A DNA stretch of 64,000 bases. Source: Leptospira_A soteropolitanensis. GTDB taxonomy: Bacteria; Spirochaetota; Leptospiria; Leptospirales; Leptospiraceae. Below are positions 9,161-17,916 of the stretch, piece after piece. The notes beneath the pieces were generated by a model, which saw only the letters and a program-made list of their open reading frames with translations, was not told where the DNA came from and ran no database searches. How positions within the stretch are numbered: position 1 is the stretch's first letter; each line of letters opens with the position of its first letter. Position numbers and translations under genes: made by a program. Location: the NCBI RefSeq assembly GCF_026151335.1, contig NZ_JAMQPP010000006.1. One strand, written 5' to 3'.

Positions 9161-10416
9161 TGGATTTCCCTTTCTTCGATCAAACGTCCATAACGATTGA
9201 TTGCTTCCTTTACATTTGCCCGGTCTAATTCTGAAATGATTTCGAAACGAAATCCAGCAAAAAAGGTGTCCTCATTATTATCGTCTTCTTTGATCCATAA
9301 TAAAATACAAGTTCCATGAACAAAGCCGACAATATCAAAATGCATAAAAAATTCTAGTTGCCCGCTATCGGCTAATTCACCGGGATGAATCCCTGAGCAG
9401 CGCACCATAAACCCTGAACTTGAGATATTTTCAATGGTTGATACAATATTCCTTCCGTTTTCCCTGATCGAAATATTATTTTTGAACTGATCCAGCACTC
9501 TAAACCTTGGATCAATTTCATATACTTCTTCCTGTGTACTTTTTAAGCGCTTATAGACCTTTAAGGGCAAAATACTTGCAGCCATTTCTATTTTTGTAAT
9601 TTCTTGGTTTTCCTGATAAGCCGTAATTTCTAGTTTTGAGTAATTCCAATATCCAGATTTACTAAACTTTGTTTCTTTTGCAATCGCCCTTAACTTGATA
9701 GGCATATTCATTTTTGCATACTGGAAAAATTCCGAGTTTAAATATAACAATAAAAAGGTGACACCTTCAAAAGGAACCTTTCCAAACATATGGTTACATG
9801 CAATTCCAAACTGCCTAGCAGCTTCAACAATTTGCATACCGGAAATATGTTTTAAATTTGGCGGAGAAAAAAACTTATGATTCGGTGGAACATAAAGGTT
9901 TGCAAAAAAAGTATCTTTTTTGGGGATCTCAGCGAATCTTTCAAAGATTGAGGATATCTTTGACTTTTCAACATTGCCGACATAATAGTCACGTCGTTTG
10001 ACTATCTGTAAAATACGAATTTCATCAGCCTCTGTGACTTTATCTTTTAAAACGTATTGTTGTAATTCTGAATCAAACTGATAGAAGTTACTAATAAATT
10101 CTAATTGTGTTTCATCAATTGCCGCTTCTTTTACGATTCTTTCTGCAGAATCTTTGCGAATACGATAGGGAATTGTTTTAAGTTGGTAATAGTCTCCACT
10201 AATATCCTGCTTTTTTGCATAATACTGCAAGAGAAAGTCAATTTCCTCTTTAGAAAGGTTTGGAAAAACATGTTCTTCCATGACGACAGCTGTTATCATT
10301 CGAGGAAGTGCCCTTCGAATGTTGGAAACAAAACTATCGTCTTGGTAATATGTTCTAGTATATCGTTTGTCTAGAGGTAAAACTGCGGGAAGTTCATCTT
10401 TTTCAAAAACAATCAT
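9157..10416 (-). CDS. PilZ-domain protein (putative c-di-GMP effector)
   Basis: About 419 residues from the ATG at 10416; a TTG at 10473 would add 19 residues but is poorly supported. The C-terminal ~110 residues look like a PilZ domain: RENGRNIVSTIENISSSG, then a beta-rich stretch ending in ILLWIKEDD and FAGFRFEI. PilZ domains usually bind cyclic di-GMP through RxxxR and (D/N)xSxxG motifs. Here NISSSG fits the second motif, and an arginine sits about 14 residues upstream in place of a full RxxxR. The N-terminal ~300 residues are not recognised; residues 90-130 look helical and 170-300 resemble an alpha/beta module. It heads the seven-gene run and overlaps the SDR start by 4 nt. A role as second-messenger effector for the run is inference. 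Confidence 0.72.
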   Translation of the reverse strand: MIVFEKDELPAVLPLDKRYTRTYYQDDSFVSNIRRALPRMITAVVMEEHVFPNLSKEEIDFLLQYYAKKQDISGDYYQLKTIPYRIRKDSAERIVKEAAIDETQLEFISNFYQFDSELQQYVLKDKVTEADEIRILQIVKRRDYYVGNVEKSKISSIFERFAEIPKKDTFFANLYVPPNHKFFSPPNLKHISGMQIVEAARQFGIACNHMFGKVPFEGVTFLLLYLNSEFFQYAKMNMPIKLRAIAKETKFSKSGYWNYSKLEITAYQENQEITKIEMAASILPLKVYKRLKSTQEEVYEIDPRFRVLDQFKNNISIRENGRNIVSTIENISSSGFMVRCSGIHPGELADSGQLEFFMHFDIVGFVHGTCILLWIKEDDNNEDTFFAGFRFEIISELDRANVKEAINRYGRLIEEREIQ

Positions 10417-10519
10417 AAGTATCAACCGGGAATCTACATTGAGGATTAGTCCGTAGATTCCGACGAGATACAATTCCGCGCAACAAAATTAACAACGATT
10501 TGGCAAATTTATGTTAATA

Positions 10520-10951
10520 TCACCTAACTACAGTTACAGAACAAGGTGCATAGTGTACGACTCGGTCTGAGACACTACCCATGATAAATCTTCCTAGAAT
10601 TCCGTGACCTCTGCTTCCAATCACAATCAAATCAACTTTTTCTTTTTCCGCCAATTTGCATATTTCCTCAGCAGGATATCCTTCCAATACAACTCGCTCC
10701 CATTTCACGGAAGTTTCATCTAAGATTGGGTGTATTTTTTCAAAACGTTGCTCAGAGATCCACTTCACTCGATCCTTGCCCGCAGGAGCAGCATCATAGT
10801 ATCCAGGTAGAGGACCGAAATCTTCAACCACTTCAACGACATAACATTTTGCATTACTTGCCTTTGCAATTGCCAGACCAAATTCCAATGCTTTTGCGGA
10901 ACTGGGTGAACCATCAATAGGGATGATCAGCTTTTGAATCAATTTTTCCAT
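10520..10951 (-). CDS. Universal stress protein, UspA family
   Basis: A single-domain UspA protein of 143 residues, normal for the family. It begins with a hydrophobic strand KLIIPIDGSPSSAKAL carrying the conserved Asp. It ends with the ATP-binding signature GSRGHGILGRFIMGSVSDRV, which matches G-2x-G-9x-G(S/T), then CSVTVVR. ATP-binding Usp proteins are cytoplasmic and are induced by starvation, oxygen limitation or stress. The gene stands alone on the minus strand, 46 nt below the PilZ operon's last upstream ORF boundary and 126 nt after the transporter operon. A perfect 16-nt palindrome (TTTGACATTTGTCAAA) lies about 45 nt upstream of the ATG and could be a CRP/FNR-type operator. Confidence 0.93.
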   Translation of the reverse strand: MEKLIQKLIIPIDGSPSSAKALEFGLAIAKASNAKCYVVEVVEDFGPLPGYYDAAPAGKDRVKWISEQRFEKIHPILDETSVKWERVVLEGYPAEEICKLAEKEKVDLIVIGSRGHGILGRFIMGSVSDRVVHYAPCSVTVVR

Positions 10952-10995
10952 TCCAAAAGTCTACCACCTTAATGGATTTGGGAAAGTGAAATTCC

Positions 10996-11011
10996 TTTGA
11001 CAAATGTCAAA
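10996..11011 (-). promoter_or_regulatory. Palindrome TTTGACATTTGTCAAA upstream of usp
   Basis: A perfect inverted repeat with 7-nt arms (TTTGACA/TGTCAAA) and a 2-nt centre lies 45 nt upstream of the usp start codon. The layout TTGAC-N4-GTCAA resembles binding sites of the CRP/FNR superfamily (FNR itself reads TTGAT-N4-ATCAA). A near-identical core occurs upstream of carD in this window. No strong -10 hexamer is clear downstream, which would suit an activator-dependent promoter. Regulator identity is unknown. Confidence 0.5.
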
Positions 11012-11076
11012 ATTTTCAAATATAACAACGGGAACAAAAACCTAATATTAAAAGGAAAGGATGGAATTTGGTGGGT

Positions 11077-11880
11077 TTATTTTTTCCCACCTTCATCTTC
11101 CTTTGTTAAATAATACGCAACAAGGATCGGTATTGTTGTCACAAGAATGACAAAAACAGCAACCACATTAGTCACGGGTCTTTGTCTTGGACGTATAAAC
11201 TCAGTTAACATCCAGATAGGAACAGTCGATTGTTGCCCTGCTGTAAATGTGGTTACTATCACTTCATCAAATGATAATGCAAAAGACAACATACCACCAG
11301 CTAACAATGCAGTAGCGATATTTGGTAAAATCACAAATCGAAATGTCTGCCAAGGATTAGCACCCAAATCCATTGAAGCCTCGACCATTGAATGAGAACT
11401 TCTTCGGAGTCTTGCGAGCACATTGTTATACACTGTCACAATACAAAAAGTAGCATGTGCTATCACAATGGTCCAAGTACTAAATGGAATTCCAAAAAGA
11501 GACATCGCAGATCTAAGTGATATACCAGTTACAATTCCAGGAAGAGCGATTGGCAAAATCACAAGAAAGGAAATCACTTCTTTTCCAAAAAACTTACTAC
11601 GGTAAACAGCAAGACAAGCCAAAGTTCCCAGAATGATTGCTAAAATCGTAGAAATTGTTGCTACTTGAGAAGACAAAATGATGGCCTCCCAAATATCATT
11701 TCTATCCCAAGCCACTCCAAACCATTTGAGTGTGAAACCTGGTAATGGAAATTGGAATGTTTTCTCATCAGTAGAGAATGCATACATGATAATGATAAAA
11801 ATGGGTATATGGATAAAAAGAAAACCGAGAGTGGTTGCCAGTTTTAATCCGATGGTTCCGAAATTCCATTTAGAGGGCAT
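11077..11880 (-). CDS. Polyamine-type ABC transporter permease (YdcV/PotC-like)
   Basis: This 267-residue inner-membrane permease has six predicted membrane helices and the family's cytoplasmic EAA loop (MVEASMDLGANPWQTFRFVILPNI), which docks on the ATPase. I recall strong similarity to Escherichia coli YdcV: matching stretches include FPLPGFTLKWF, LPIALPGIVTG, AHATFC, and SFDEVIVTTFTAG. It is the last gene of a four-gene transporter operon and its start overlaps the preceding permease by 11 nt. With its partner permease it would form the channel for putrescine or a related amine. A weak GGTGGG...CCCACC hairpin straddles the stop codon but lacks a T-run. Confidence 0.9.
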   Translation of the reverse strand: MPSKWNFGTIGLKLATTLGFLFIHIPIFIIIMYAFSTDEKTFQFPLPGFTLKWFGVAWDRNDIWEAIILSSQVATISTILAIILGTLACLAVYRSKFFGKEVISFLVILPIALPGIVTGISLRSAMSLFGIPFSTWTIVIAHATFCIVTVYNNVLARLRRSSHSMVEASMDLGANPWQTFRFVILPNIATALLAGGMLSFALSFDEVIVTTFTAGQQSTVPIWMLTEFIRPRQRPVTNVVAVFVILVTTIPILVAYYLTKEDEGGKK

Positions 11881-12787
11881 CGAAGGCTCCTAATCGTTTG
11901 GCAATCATGAGATATACCATCATAATAATGATCGGTATCATTGAAAATGCTGCCGCCAAAGGAATGTTACCTGCAGTTCCTTGGTGAGTGTAAACAGCCA
12001 TTCCAATAAAGTAACTCGAATTCCCTATGATTGTGGGAATGATATAATCACCTAAGGTTAAAGAAAACGTAAAGATAGAGCCCGCGACCACCCCAGGAAA
12101 AGCTAGTGGTAATACCACTTTACGAAAAGTTTGAGCCGGCCCCCCTCCTAAATCAGAGGAAGCTTCGAGCAAAGATTTTGGAATTCTTTCCAAAGATGCT
12201 TGGATGGGAAGGATCATATAAGGAAGCCAAATATAAACAAAAACCAAAAACATCCCAATATAAGAAAACGATAATGAAGTTCCCCCAATCACTGGAATCG
12301 ATAAAACCAAATCTAATACATGTAAGAGTCCAAGTTTTTCCAAAATCCAAGTAAGAATTCCCTCTTTTGCCATGATGAGTTTCCAGGAATAAACTTTTAC
12401 AAGATAACTCGACCATAGAGGTAACATAACTCCCAAATACAATATTGGTTTTAATTTAGGACCTGCATACATCGCCATATAATAGGCAATCGGAAATGCA
12501 ATGATTGCACTCACAATAGTGACCGTAAAAGCCATTGTTGTTGTACGAATGATGATATCCCAATTGGTACTTTGGCGAAATAAATCATAATATGATTCAA
12601 AAGTGAATTCTCGTTTGATCACTCCAGAAAAAGAATCAATAGAGAAAAAACTTTGAATGAGAAGTGTAAAGAGGGATCCCAAATACACAACCCCAAGCCA
12701 AACAAGGAGAGGTGTGAGTAATAATAATATCGCAAGGCCTTTTCGATAAAAAAGGAAGGTAAAGAACTTATCTAAAGTGTTTGTCAT
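11870..12787 (-). CDS. Polyamine-type ABC transporter permease (YdcU/PotB-like)
   Basis: A 305-residue inner-membrane permease with an N-terminal hydrophobic helix (residues ~16-40) and five further helices. The EAA motif region reads LLEASSDLGGGPAQTFRKVVLPLAFPG. The loop GDYIIPTIIGNSSYFIG is typical of the PotB/YdcU group. AAGGA 8 nt before the ATG is a suitable ribosome binding site. It follows the ATPase gene by 10 nt and overlaps the YdcV-like gene by 11 nt, so the two permeases should be made in equal amounts and pair as a heterodimer. Confidence 0.9.
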   Translation of the reverse strand: MTNTLDKFFTFLFYRKGLAILLLLTPLLVWLGVVYLGSLFTLLIQSFFSIDSFSGVIKREFTFESYYDLFRQSTNWDIIIRTTTMAFTVTIVSAIIAFPIAYYMAMYAGPKLKPILYLGVMLPLWSSYLVKVYSWKLIMAKEGILTWILEKLGLLHVLDLVLSIPVIGGTSLSFSYIGMFLVFVYIWLPYMILPIQASLERIPKSLLEASSDLGGGPAQTFRKVVLPLAFPGVVAGSIFTFSLTLGDYIIPTIIGNSSYFIGMAVYTHQGTAGNIPLAAAFSMIPIIIMMVYLMIAKRLGAFDAL

Positions 12788-12797
12788 TTACGAATCC

Positions 12798-13823
12798 TTA
12801 AAGCAGATGCATGTCTGAATCTTTCCAACCCACAAGAACTTCCGAACCAACAGCAATATGTTCAGCAGAAATTTTTAAATTTTGAGTGGAAGCAATGATA
12901 CGAGAACCATTGGGAGTTTCAAAATGCATTTTAGAAGTAGCACCTGAATACACTTGGCTTTTTAAAATCGCCTTAAAGGTTCTATAGCCAGTGGAATGAT
13001 TGTTTTCCTGTGCGTTGGCAAAGATATGGACTCGTTCTGGGCGAATCATTCCTTTTCCGTTTTGACCTGTAAGCCGTTTAGTTTCTTCCAATGATAGGAT
13101 ATTAGAAGTTCCTACAAAATTTGCAACAAACTCAGTTTTAGGTCGATCGTACAATTCTTCTGGCGTAGCAATTTGCTCCACCTTACCTTTGTTAAAAACA
13201 GCAATTCGATCAGACATGGAAAGCGCTTCTTCTTGGTCGTGAGTGACAAAGATAAAGGTAATCCCCACCTCTTTTTGAATGGCTTTTAGCTCTAGTTGCA
13301 TCTCTTCTCTTAACTTGAGGTCGAGAGCACCAAGAGGTTCATCTAGAAGTAAAACACCCGGACGATTGATAAGGGCTCTTGCTAGTGCGATCCTTTGTCT
13401 TTGCCCACCAGATAATTCCGAAGGTTTGCGATTTCCCACATCGGGCAGTCGAACCATAGAAAGCATCTCTGCCACTCTTTGGGTAATCTCTTTTGTGGGA
13501 GTGTTTTTGATTTTTAATCCATATCCCACATTTTCTGCAACAGTCATATGTGGGAATAAGGCATAATCTTGAAATACTGTATTCACATTTCTTTTGTAAG
13601 GTGGGATGCCTGTTACATCAACACCTTCCAAAAGAACCCTTCCAGAGGTTGTATCTTGAAAGCCTGCCACCATACGGAGACAGGTAGTTTTTCCCGACCC
13701 GGAAGGGCCTAACATCGAAAAGAATTCACCTTTTTTAATTCCAAAGGAGACATCATCCACAGCAATAAATTGATCGAATTTCCTTGTTACATTTTGAAAT
13801 TCAACATCGAAAACTTGGCCCAT
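12798..13823 (-). CDS. Polyamine-type ABC transporter ATP-binding protein (YdcT/PotA-like)
   Basis: This cytoplasmic ATPase powers the transporter. From the ATG at 13823 it has 341 residues. Walker A GPSGSGKT is at ~39-46, the Q-loop in FQDYALFPH, signature LSGGQRQ at ~137-143, Walker B LLLDE at ~158-162, and the H-loop in VTHDQEE. The C-terminal ~100 residues form a TOBE-like regulatory domain (MIRPERVHIF, HIAVGSEVLVGW). An in-frame ATG 7 codons upstream (13844) has no ribosome binding site, whereas AAGGAG sits 5 nt before 13823, so the shorter form is chosen. It lies between the binding-protein gene and the two permease genes. Confidence 0.93.
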   Translation of the reverse strand: MGQVFDVEFQNVTRKFDQFIAVDDVSFGIKKGEFFSMLGPSGSGKTTCLRMVAGFQDTTSGRVLLEGVDVTGIPPYKRNVNTVFQDYALFPHMTVAENVGYGLKIKNTPTKEITQRVAEMLSMVRLPDVGNRKPSELSGGQRQRIALARALINRPGVLLLDEPLGALDLKLREEMQLELKAIQKEVGITFIFVTHDQEEALSMSDRIAVFNKGKVEQIATPEELYDRPKTEFVANFVGTSNILSLEETKRLTGQNGKGMIRPERVHIFANAQENNHSTGYRTFKAILKSQVYSGATSKMHFETPNGSRIIASTQNLKISAEHIAVGSEVLVGWKDSDMHLL

Positions 13824-13828
13824 TCTTT

Positions 13829-13834
13829 CTCCTT
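13829..13834 (-). promoter_or_regulatory. Shine-Dalgarno AAGGAG fixing the transporter ATPase start
   Basis: AAGGAG lies 5 nt upstream of the ATG at 13823 and inside the reading frame of the longer candidate starting at 13844. The upstream ATG has only CTAACATCAC before it. This decides for the shorter protein. Confidence 0.75.
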
Positions 13835-13857
13835 CAGAACTCATGTGATGTTAGGAT

Positions 13858-15027
13858 TTATTTACTTCCAATGATAGAAATATAATCTTCAGCCCATTTT
13901 TTATATGGCACACATTTTCTGCCACCGGAACAATCTTCTTTTGGTGTTCTCCAGAAAGAGATTTTTTCAAAGTTATTGAATCCGTTTATGGCACAACCTG
14001 TATCACCGAGAAGTGCATTTCCTTTACAAGCAGAAGGAACGGAAGGTACTGATCCGAACCAAGAGGCAAGGTCACCCTGTACTTTTGGTGAAAGTGAATG
14101 TTCTAACCACTTATAAGCACAGTTTACGTGTTTAGAATCTTTATGAAGCATTGTACTGTCAGCCCAACCAGTGGCTCCTTCTTGTGGAACGACAGATGCA
14201 ACAGGTTGTTTTTCGCTCACGAGGAGGTTTACTTGGAATGGCCATGTAGAAGAAGCAACAAGTCCTTCTTTTTTAAAATCATCTACTTGAACCATTGCAT
14301 CATGCCAATACTTAGGAACTAATTGTCTTTGTTTTTTTAATAGTTCAATGACAGCATTGTATTGTTTTTCATCCAACTCATAAGGATCTTGAATTCCCAA
14401 TTCTGGTTTAGATTGTTTTAAATACAACGCAGCATCGGCGATGTAAATTGGACCATCAAACGCTTGTACGCGGCCTTTGTTTGATTTTCCATCGGGAAGA
14501 ACTTGTTCTTCAAAAACAATATTCCAACTTGTGGGAGCCTTTTTGAAAACTTTTGTATTGTACATAAGTACGTTTGGACCCCATTGATAAGGAACACCGT
14601 AATGTTTTCCTTCCACAGTATGCCAAGGAGCATTTTGCAAACGAGAATCGACATTTTTCCAACTAGGGATCAGGTCAGTGTTGATTTCCTGAACCTTTCC
14701 TCCCGCAACCAAACGAAGTGATGCATCACCGGAAGCAGTGACAAGATCAAATCCACCTTCGTTCATGAGAGCTACCATCTCATCGGATGTAGCAGCAGTT
14801 TTTACATTTACTTTACAGCCAGTATTTTTTTCAAATTCAGTGACCCAGTCATATCCTTTGTCTGTCTCACCACGTTCAATGTATCCCGGCCAAGCAACGA
14901 TGGAAACTTCACCCTCGCCTTGTCCGATTTCGGAAACCTTAGTTTCTTTTTTGCCGCAGGCAACTGCAAATGCAATTGTAAGTACCGCAACAGAAAAAAT
15001 CACTCGTTTGTATGAATCGAATTTCAT
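13858..15027 (-). CDS. Polyamine-type ABC transporter substrate-binding lipoprotein (YdcS/PotD-like)
   Basis: The 389-residue protein starts with a signal peptide ending FAVAC, a spirochaete lipobox, so it should be a lipoprotein facing the periplasm. The mature part matches the YdcS branch of PotD-like binding proteins: VAWPGYIERGETDKGYDW, TAATSDEMVALMNEGGFDL, TASGDASLRLVAGG and INTDLIPSW. This branch is associated in E. coli with ydcTUV and the gamma-aminobutyraldehyde dehydrogenase gene ydcW/patD, the same set of partners found here. The first gene of the transporter operon, it diverges from gabD across 138 nt. Putrescine as substrate is inferred from context. Confidence 0.9.
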   Translation of the reverse strand: MKFDSYKRVIFSVAVLTIAFAVACGKKETKVSEIGQGEGEVSIVAWPGYIERGETDKGYDWVTEFEKNTGCKVNVKTAATSDEMVALMNEGGFDLVTASGDASLRLVAGGKVQEINTDLIPSWKNVDSRLQNAPWHTVEGKHYGVPYQWGPNVLMYNTKVFKKAPTSWNIVFEEQVLPDGKSNKGRVQAFDGPIYIADAALYLKQSKPELGIQDPYELDEKQYNAVIELLKKQRQLVPKYWHDAMVQVDDFKKEGLVASSTWPFQVNLLVSEKQPVASVVPQEGATGWADSTMLHKDSKHVNCAYKWLEHSLSPKVQGDLASWFGSVPSVPSACKGNALLGDTGCAINGFNNFEKISFWRTPKEDCSGGRKCVPYKKWAEDYISIIGSK

Positions 15028-15165
15028 AAACCTATGTGCTCCTGGTTTTACTTATGTCAGGGATTAGATACCAAAAATCCAAAATTAAGCAACCACTTCC
15101 TAGGTTTTCAAAAAAAAGGTAGGAATTTTTAGGAGCTGGGATTTCGATGAAAGCACAGGTTTGGT
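15028..15165. promoter_or_regulatory. Divergent intergenic region between transporter operon and gabD
   Basis: This 138-nt gap must carry promoters for both operons. It contains an imperfect inverted repeat TTCCTAGG...GGTAGGAA (perfect 6-nt outer arms, about 15098-15128) around an A-run, which could be an operator. AGGAG lies 13 nt before the binding-protein ATG, and CAGG lies 7 nt before the gabD ATG. I do not see a convincing consensus -35/-10 pair on either strand, and no regulator gene is next to it. Confidence 0.4.
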
Positions 15166-16623
15166 ATGAAATACATCAAAGACAAAGACCTTTTCCGACA
15201 AGAAAACTTCATCGGCGGGATATGGTGCCCTGCGGAAAACAAAAAAGAAATTTTAGTACATAACCCCGCAAGTAATGAAGTGATCGGAAACATTCCTCAT
15301 TCCACCGAAAAAGATACAGCGAACGCCATTCGTTCGGCCAAAGAGGCGCACCACGATTGGAAAACGCTTCCTGCCAAAGAAAGAGCAGGAATTTTACGCA
15401 AATGGTTCCAACTCATGATGGACAACCAAGAAGATCTTGCCCTAATCATGACACAAGAACAAGGGAAGCCACTAACGGAAGCTAGGGGGGAAATTGCTTA
15501 TGCAGCATCTTACATAGAATGGTTTGGTGAAGAAGCAAAACGTTCCTATGGAGATATCATTCCCTCTCACAGAAAAGACACAAGAATTCTTGTTTTAAAA
15601 GAACCAATCGGTGTGGTGGGAACCATTACACCTTGGAATTTTCCTGCTGCCATGCTTGCCAGAAAAGTAGCACCAGCCCTTGCAGCAGGATGTACAGTAG
15701 TATCAAAACCCGCAGAACTGACTCCCTATTCGGCTCTTGCAATGGCAGTTCTGGCTGAACGAGCAGGACTTCCCAAAGGCGTATGGAACGTGTTAGTGGG
15801 TGATCCCATTGCGATCGGAAAAACAATTTTAGAAAGTAAAGATGTCCGCAAACTGAGTTTTACTGGTTCTACCAAAACGGGGATTTACTTAATGGAAAAA
15901 TCTGCGGCTACATTAAAAAAACTTTCACTCGAACTCGGAGGTAATGCTCCCTTTATCGTATTTGAAGATGCAGACTTAGATGAAGCAGTGAAAGGTGCCA
16001 TGTTATCCAAATATAGAAACACTGGACAAACTTGTGTTTGCGTGAACCGTTTCCTGGTTCATATATCCGTAGCTGATATATTTGCAAAAAAACTAGCAGA
16101 CAAAGCAAAGGAACTTATAGTCGCCAATGGAATGGAACCAAATGCCCAACAAGGCCCACTCATAAACGATGCCGCTCTGGAAAAAGTAAAATCACATATT
16201 GCTGATGCTCTTTCTAAGGGTGCAAAAATCCTTACTGGTGGGAAAGAACATACTCTCGGTGGGAATTTTTTTGAACCTACAGTGTTATATCCTGTTAACT
16301 CATCAATGATTGTCACAAAGGAAGAAACCTTTGGCCCAGTATCTTGTATCCAAACCTTTCAAACAGAAGAAGAAGCCATCCAACTAGCCAATGACACAGA
16401 CTTCGGACTTGCTTCTTATTTATATACCAAGGACATGGCACGCACGTTCAGAGTCGCCGAACAATTAGAATACGGTATGGTGGGAATTAACGAAGGATTA
16501 ATTTCTTCTGAACAAGTCCCTTTCGGGGGAGTCAAATTTTCTGGAATGGGACGCGAAGGTTCTAAATACGGACTCGATGATTATACAGTAACCAAATATC
16601 TCTGCCTCGGAGGAATCAAATGA
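15166..16623 (+). CDS. gabD: Succinate-semialdehyde dehydrogenase (NAD(P)+)
   Basis: An aldehyde dehydrogenase of 485 residues, typical for GabD. It oxidises succinic semialdehyde to succinate. Key residues are in place: Asn158 in TPWNFP, Lys181, SFTGSTKTG for the cofactor (231-239), general-base Glu256 in LELGG and catalytic Cys290 in NTGQTCVCVNR. The CVC arrangement around the nucleophile, TCVCVNR, is the classic GabD pattern. Its last four bases overlap the next start (ATGA), giving translational coupling to the aminotransferase. It is the first gene of the plus-strand operon opposite the YdcSTUV-like transporter and would perform the last step of putrescine or GABA breakdown. Confidence 0.93.
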   Translation: MKYIKDKDLFRQENFIGGIWCPAENKKEILVHNPASNEVIGNIPHSTEKDTANAIRSAKEAHHDWKTLPAKERAGILRKWFQLMMDNQEDLALIMTQEQGKPLTEARGEIAYAASYIEWFGEEAKRSYGDIIPSHRKDTRILVLKEPIGVVGTITPWNFPAAMLARKVAPALAAGCTVVSKPAELTPYSALAMAVLAERAGLPKGVWNVLVGDPIAIGKTILESKDVRKLSFTGSTKTGIYLMEKSAATLKKLSLELGGNAPFIVFEDADLDEAVKGAMLSKYRNTGQTCVCVNRFLVHISVADIFAKKLADKAKELIVANGMEPNAQQGPLINDAALEKVKSHIADALSKGAKILTGGKEHTLGGNFFEPTVLYPVNSSMIVTKEETFGPVSCIQTFQTEEEAIQLANDTDFGLASYLYTKDMARTFRVAEQLEYGMVGINEGLISSEQVPFGGVKFSGMGREGSKYGLDDYTVTKYLCLGGIK

Positions 16624-17909
16624 CGGGCAATCAAAAACAAACTAACCAAACTTTATGGGAAAGAAGACTCGCAAACGTTCCGAGAGGTGTGACGACCGCC
16701 TATCCAGTGTTTGCTGAAAAAGCAAAAAATGCAGAAATTTGGGATGTCGAAGGAAAAAGGTTTATAGACTTCGGTGGTGGGATTGGAGTCCAAAACACAG
16801 GACATTGCCACCCAAAAGTAGTCGCTGCCATCCACAAACAAGTGGACCAAGTACTTCACACCGCTTTCCAAATTATGCCTTATGAACCATATATAGTTCT
16901 TTGTGAAAAACTAAATGCCAAAGCACCGATTGAGGGAGGAGCCAAAACCATCCTTTTTTCTTCCGGTGCAGAGGCTTTGGAAAATGCAGTAAAAATTGCG
17001 AGAGCAGCCACTGGACGACCAGGAATCATCAGTTTCCTCGGTGGATTTCATGGTCGAACCATGATGGCCCTTGCCCTCACAGGAAAAGTGGTTCCATACA
17101 AAAAAGGATTCGGACCATTTCCTAGTGATGTTTACCACATTCCTTTTCCTATGGATTACCACGGAGTCACAGAAGACGATTCGATCAAAGCGTTAAACAA
17201 TTTATTTAAAGCAGATATTGACCCATCTCGTGTGGCAGCCATTGCCATTGAACCCGTGCAAGGTGAAGGTGGTTTTTATATTGCCTCTCCTAGTTTCCTT
17301 AAAAAACTTAGGGCCATTTGTGATGAACATGGAATCCTACTGATTGCCGATGAAGTGCAGTCCGGTTTTGCAAGAACAGGAAAACTTTTTGCGATTGAAC
17401 ATTCTGGTATCAAACCAGACCTCATCACCACTGCAAAATCTCTCGCGGCAGGGATGCCACTTTCTGCAGTGATTGGAAAAACATCTATTATGGATGCAGT
17501 AGAACCTGGTGGACTTGGTGGAACTTATGCAGGAAATCCAGTGGCTTGTGCTGCAGGGATTGCCGTGATGGATCTTATCGAAGAAGAAGGAATTTTTGAA
17601 AAGTCCGTCAAACTTGGTAAACTTTTAATCTCTGAATTAAATGAAATCAAAAAATCCTACCCACATATTGGCGAAATACGTGGGTTAGGTGCAATGGTTG
17701 CTTTCGAACTTGTCGAAAATGGAGATGCAAATAAACCATCTGCGGATTTGGCAAAAAAATTAACTGCAAAAGCTTTAGAACATGGACTAGTTTTACTTTC
17801 TTGTGGTGTATATGGAAACGTGATCAGAATTCTTGTTCCCATCACTGCTGAAGAGTCTGTGGTCAAAGAAGGTTTAAGTATCATAACAAAATCACTAAAG
17901 GAAATCTAA
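16620..17909 (+). CDS. gabT: 4-aminobutyrate (or putrescine) aminotransferase, class III
   Basis: A 429-residue PLP-dependent class III aminotransferase. It has FFSSGAEALENAVK-type cofactor phosphate contacts (SSGAEA at 114-119), GFHGRT (142-147), IEPVQGEGG, the PLP-contacting Asp244 in IADEVQSG, and the Schiff-base Lys273 in TTAKSLAAGMP. These fit GabT best: amino transfer from GABA to 2-oxoglutarate giving succinic semialdehyde and glutamate. GGAGGAA lies 4 nt before the ATG. No other aminotransferase is in the cluster, yet putrescine degradation through gamma-aminobutyraldehyde needs a first amino transfer. The same enzyme might act on putrescine too, or a distant gene supplies that step. 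Confidence 0.9.
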   Translation: MTGNQKQTNQTLWERRLANVPRGVTTAYPVFAEKAKNAEIWDVEGKRFIDFGGGIGVQNTGHCHPKVVAAIHKQVDQVLHTAFQIMPYEPYIVLCEKLNAKAPIEGGAKTILFSSGAEALENAVKIARAATGRPGIISFLGGFHGRTMMALALTGKVVPYKKGFGPFPSDVYHIPFPMDYHGVTEDDSIKALNNLFKADIDPSRVAAIAIEPVQGEGGFYIASPSFLKKLRAICDEHGILLIADEVQSGFARTGKLFAIEHSGIKPDLITTAKSLAAGMPLSAVIGKTSIMDAVEPGGLGGTYAGNPVACAAGIAVMDLIEEEGIFEKSVKLGKLLISELNEIKKSYPHIGEIRGLGAMVAFELVENGDANKPSADLAKKLTAKALEHGLVLLSCGVYGNVIRILVPITAEESVVKEGLSIITKSLKEI

Positions 17910-17916
17910 AAACAGC

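Noticed and set aside
11066..11090. GGTGGG...CCCACC hairpin at the transporter operon end as a terminator
   Set aside because: Six-base arms around an A/T-rich loop without a T-run; too weak to call, and it overlaps the stop codon.
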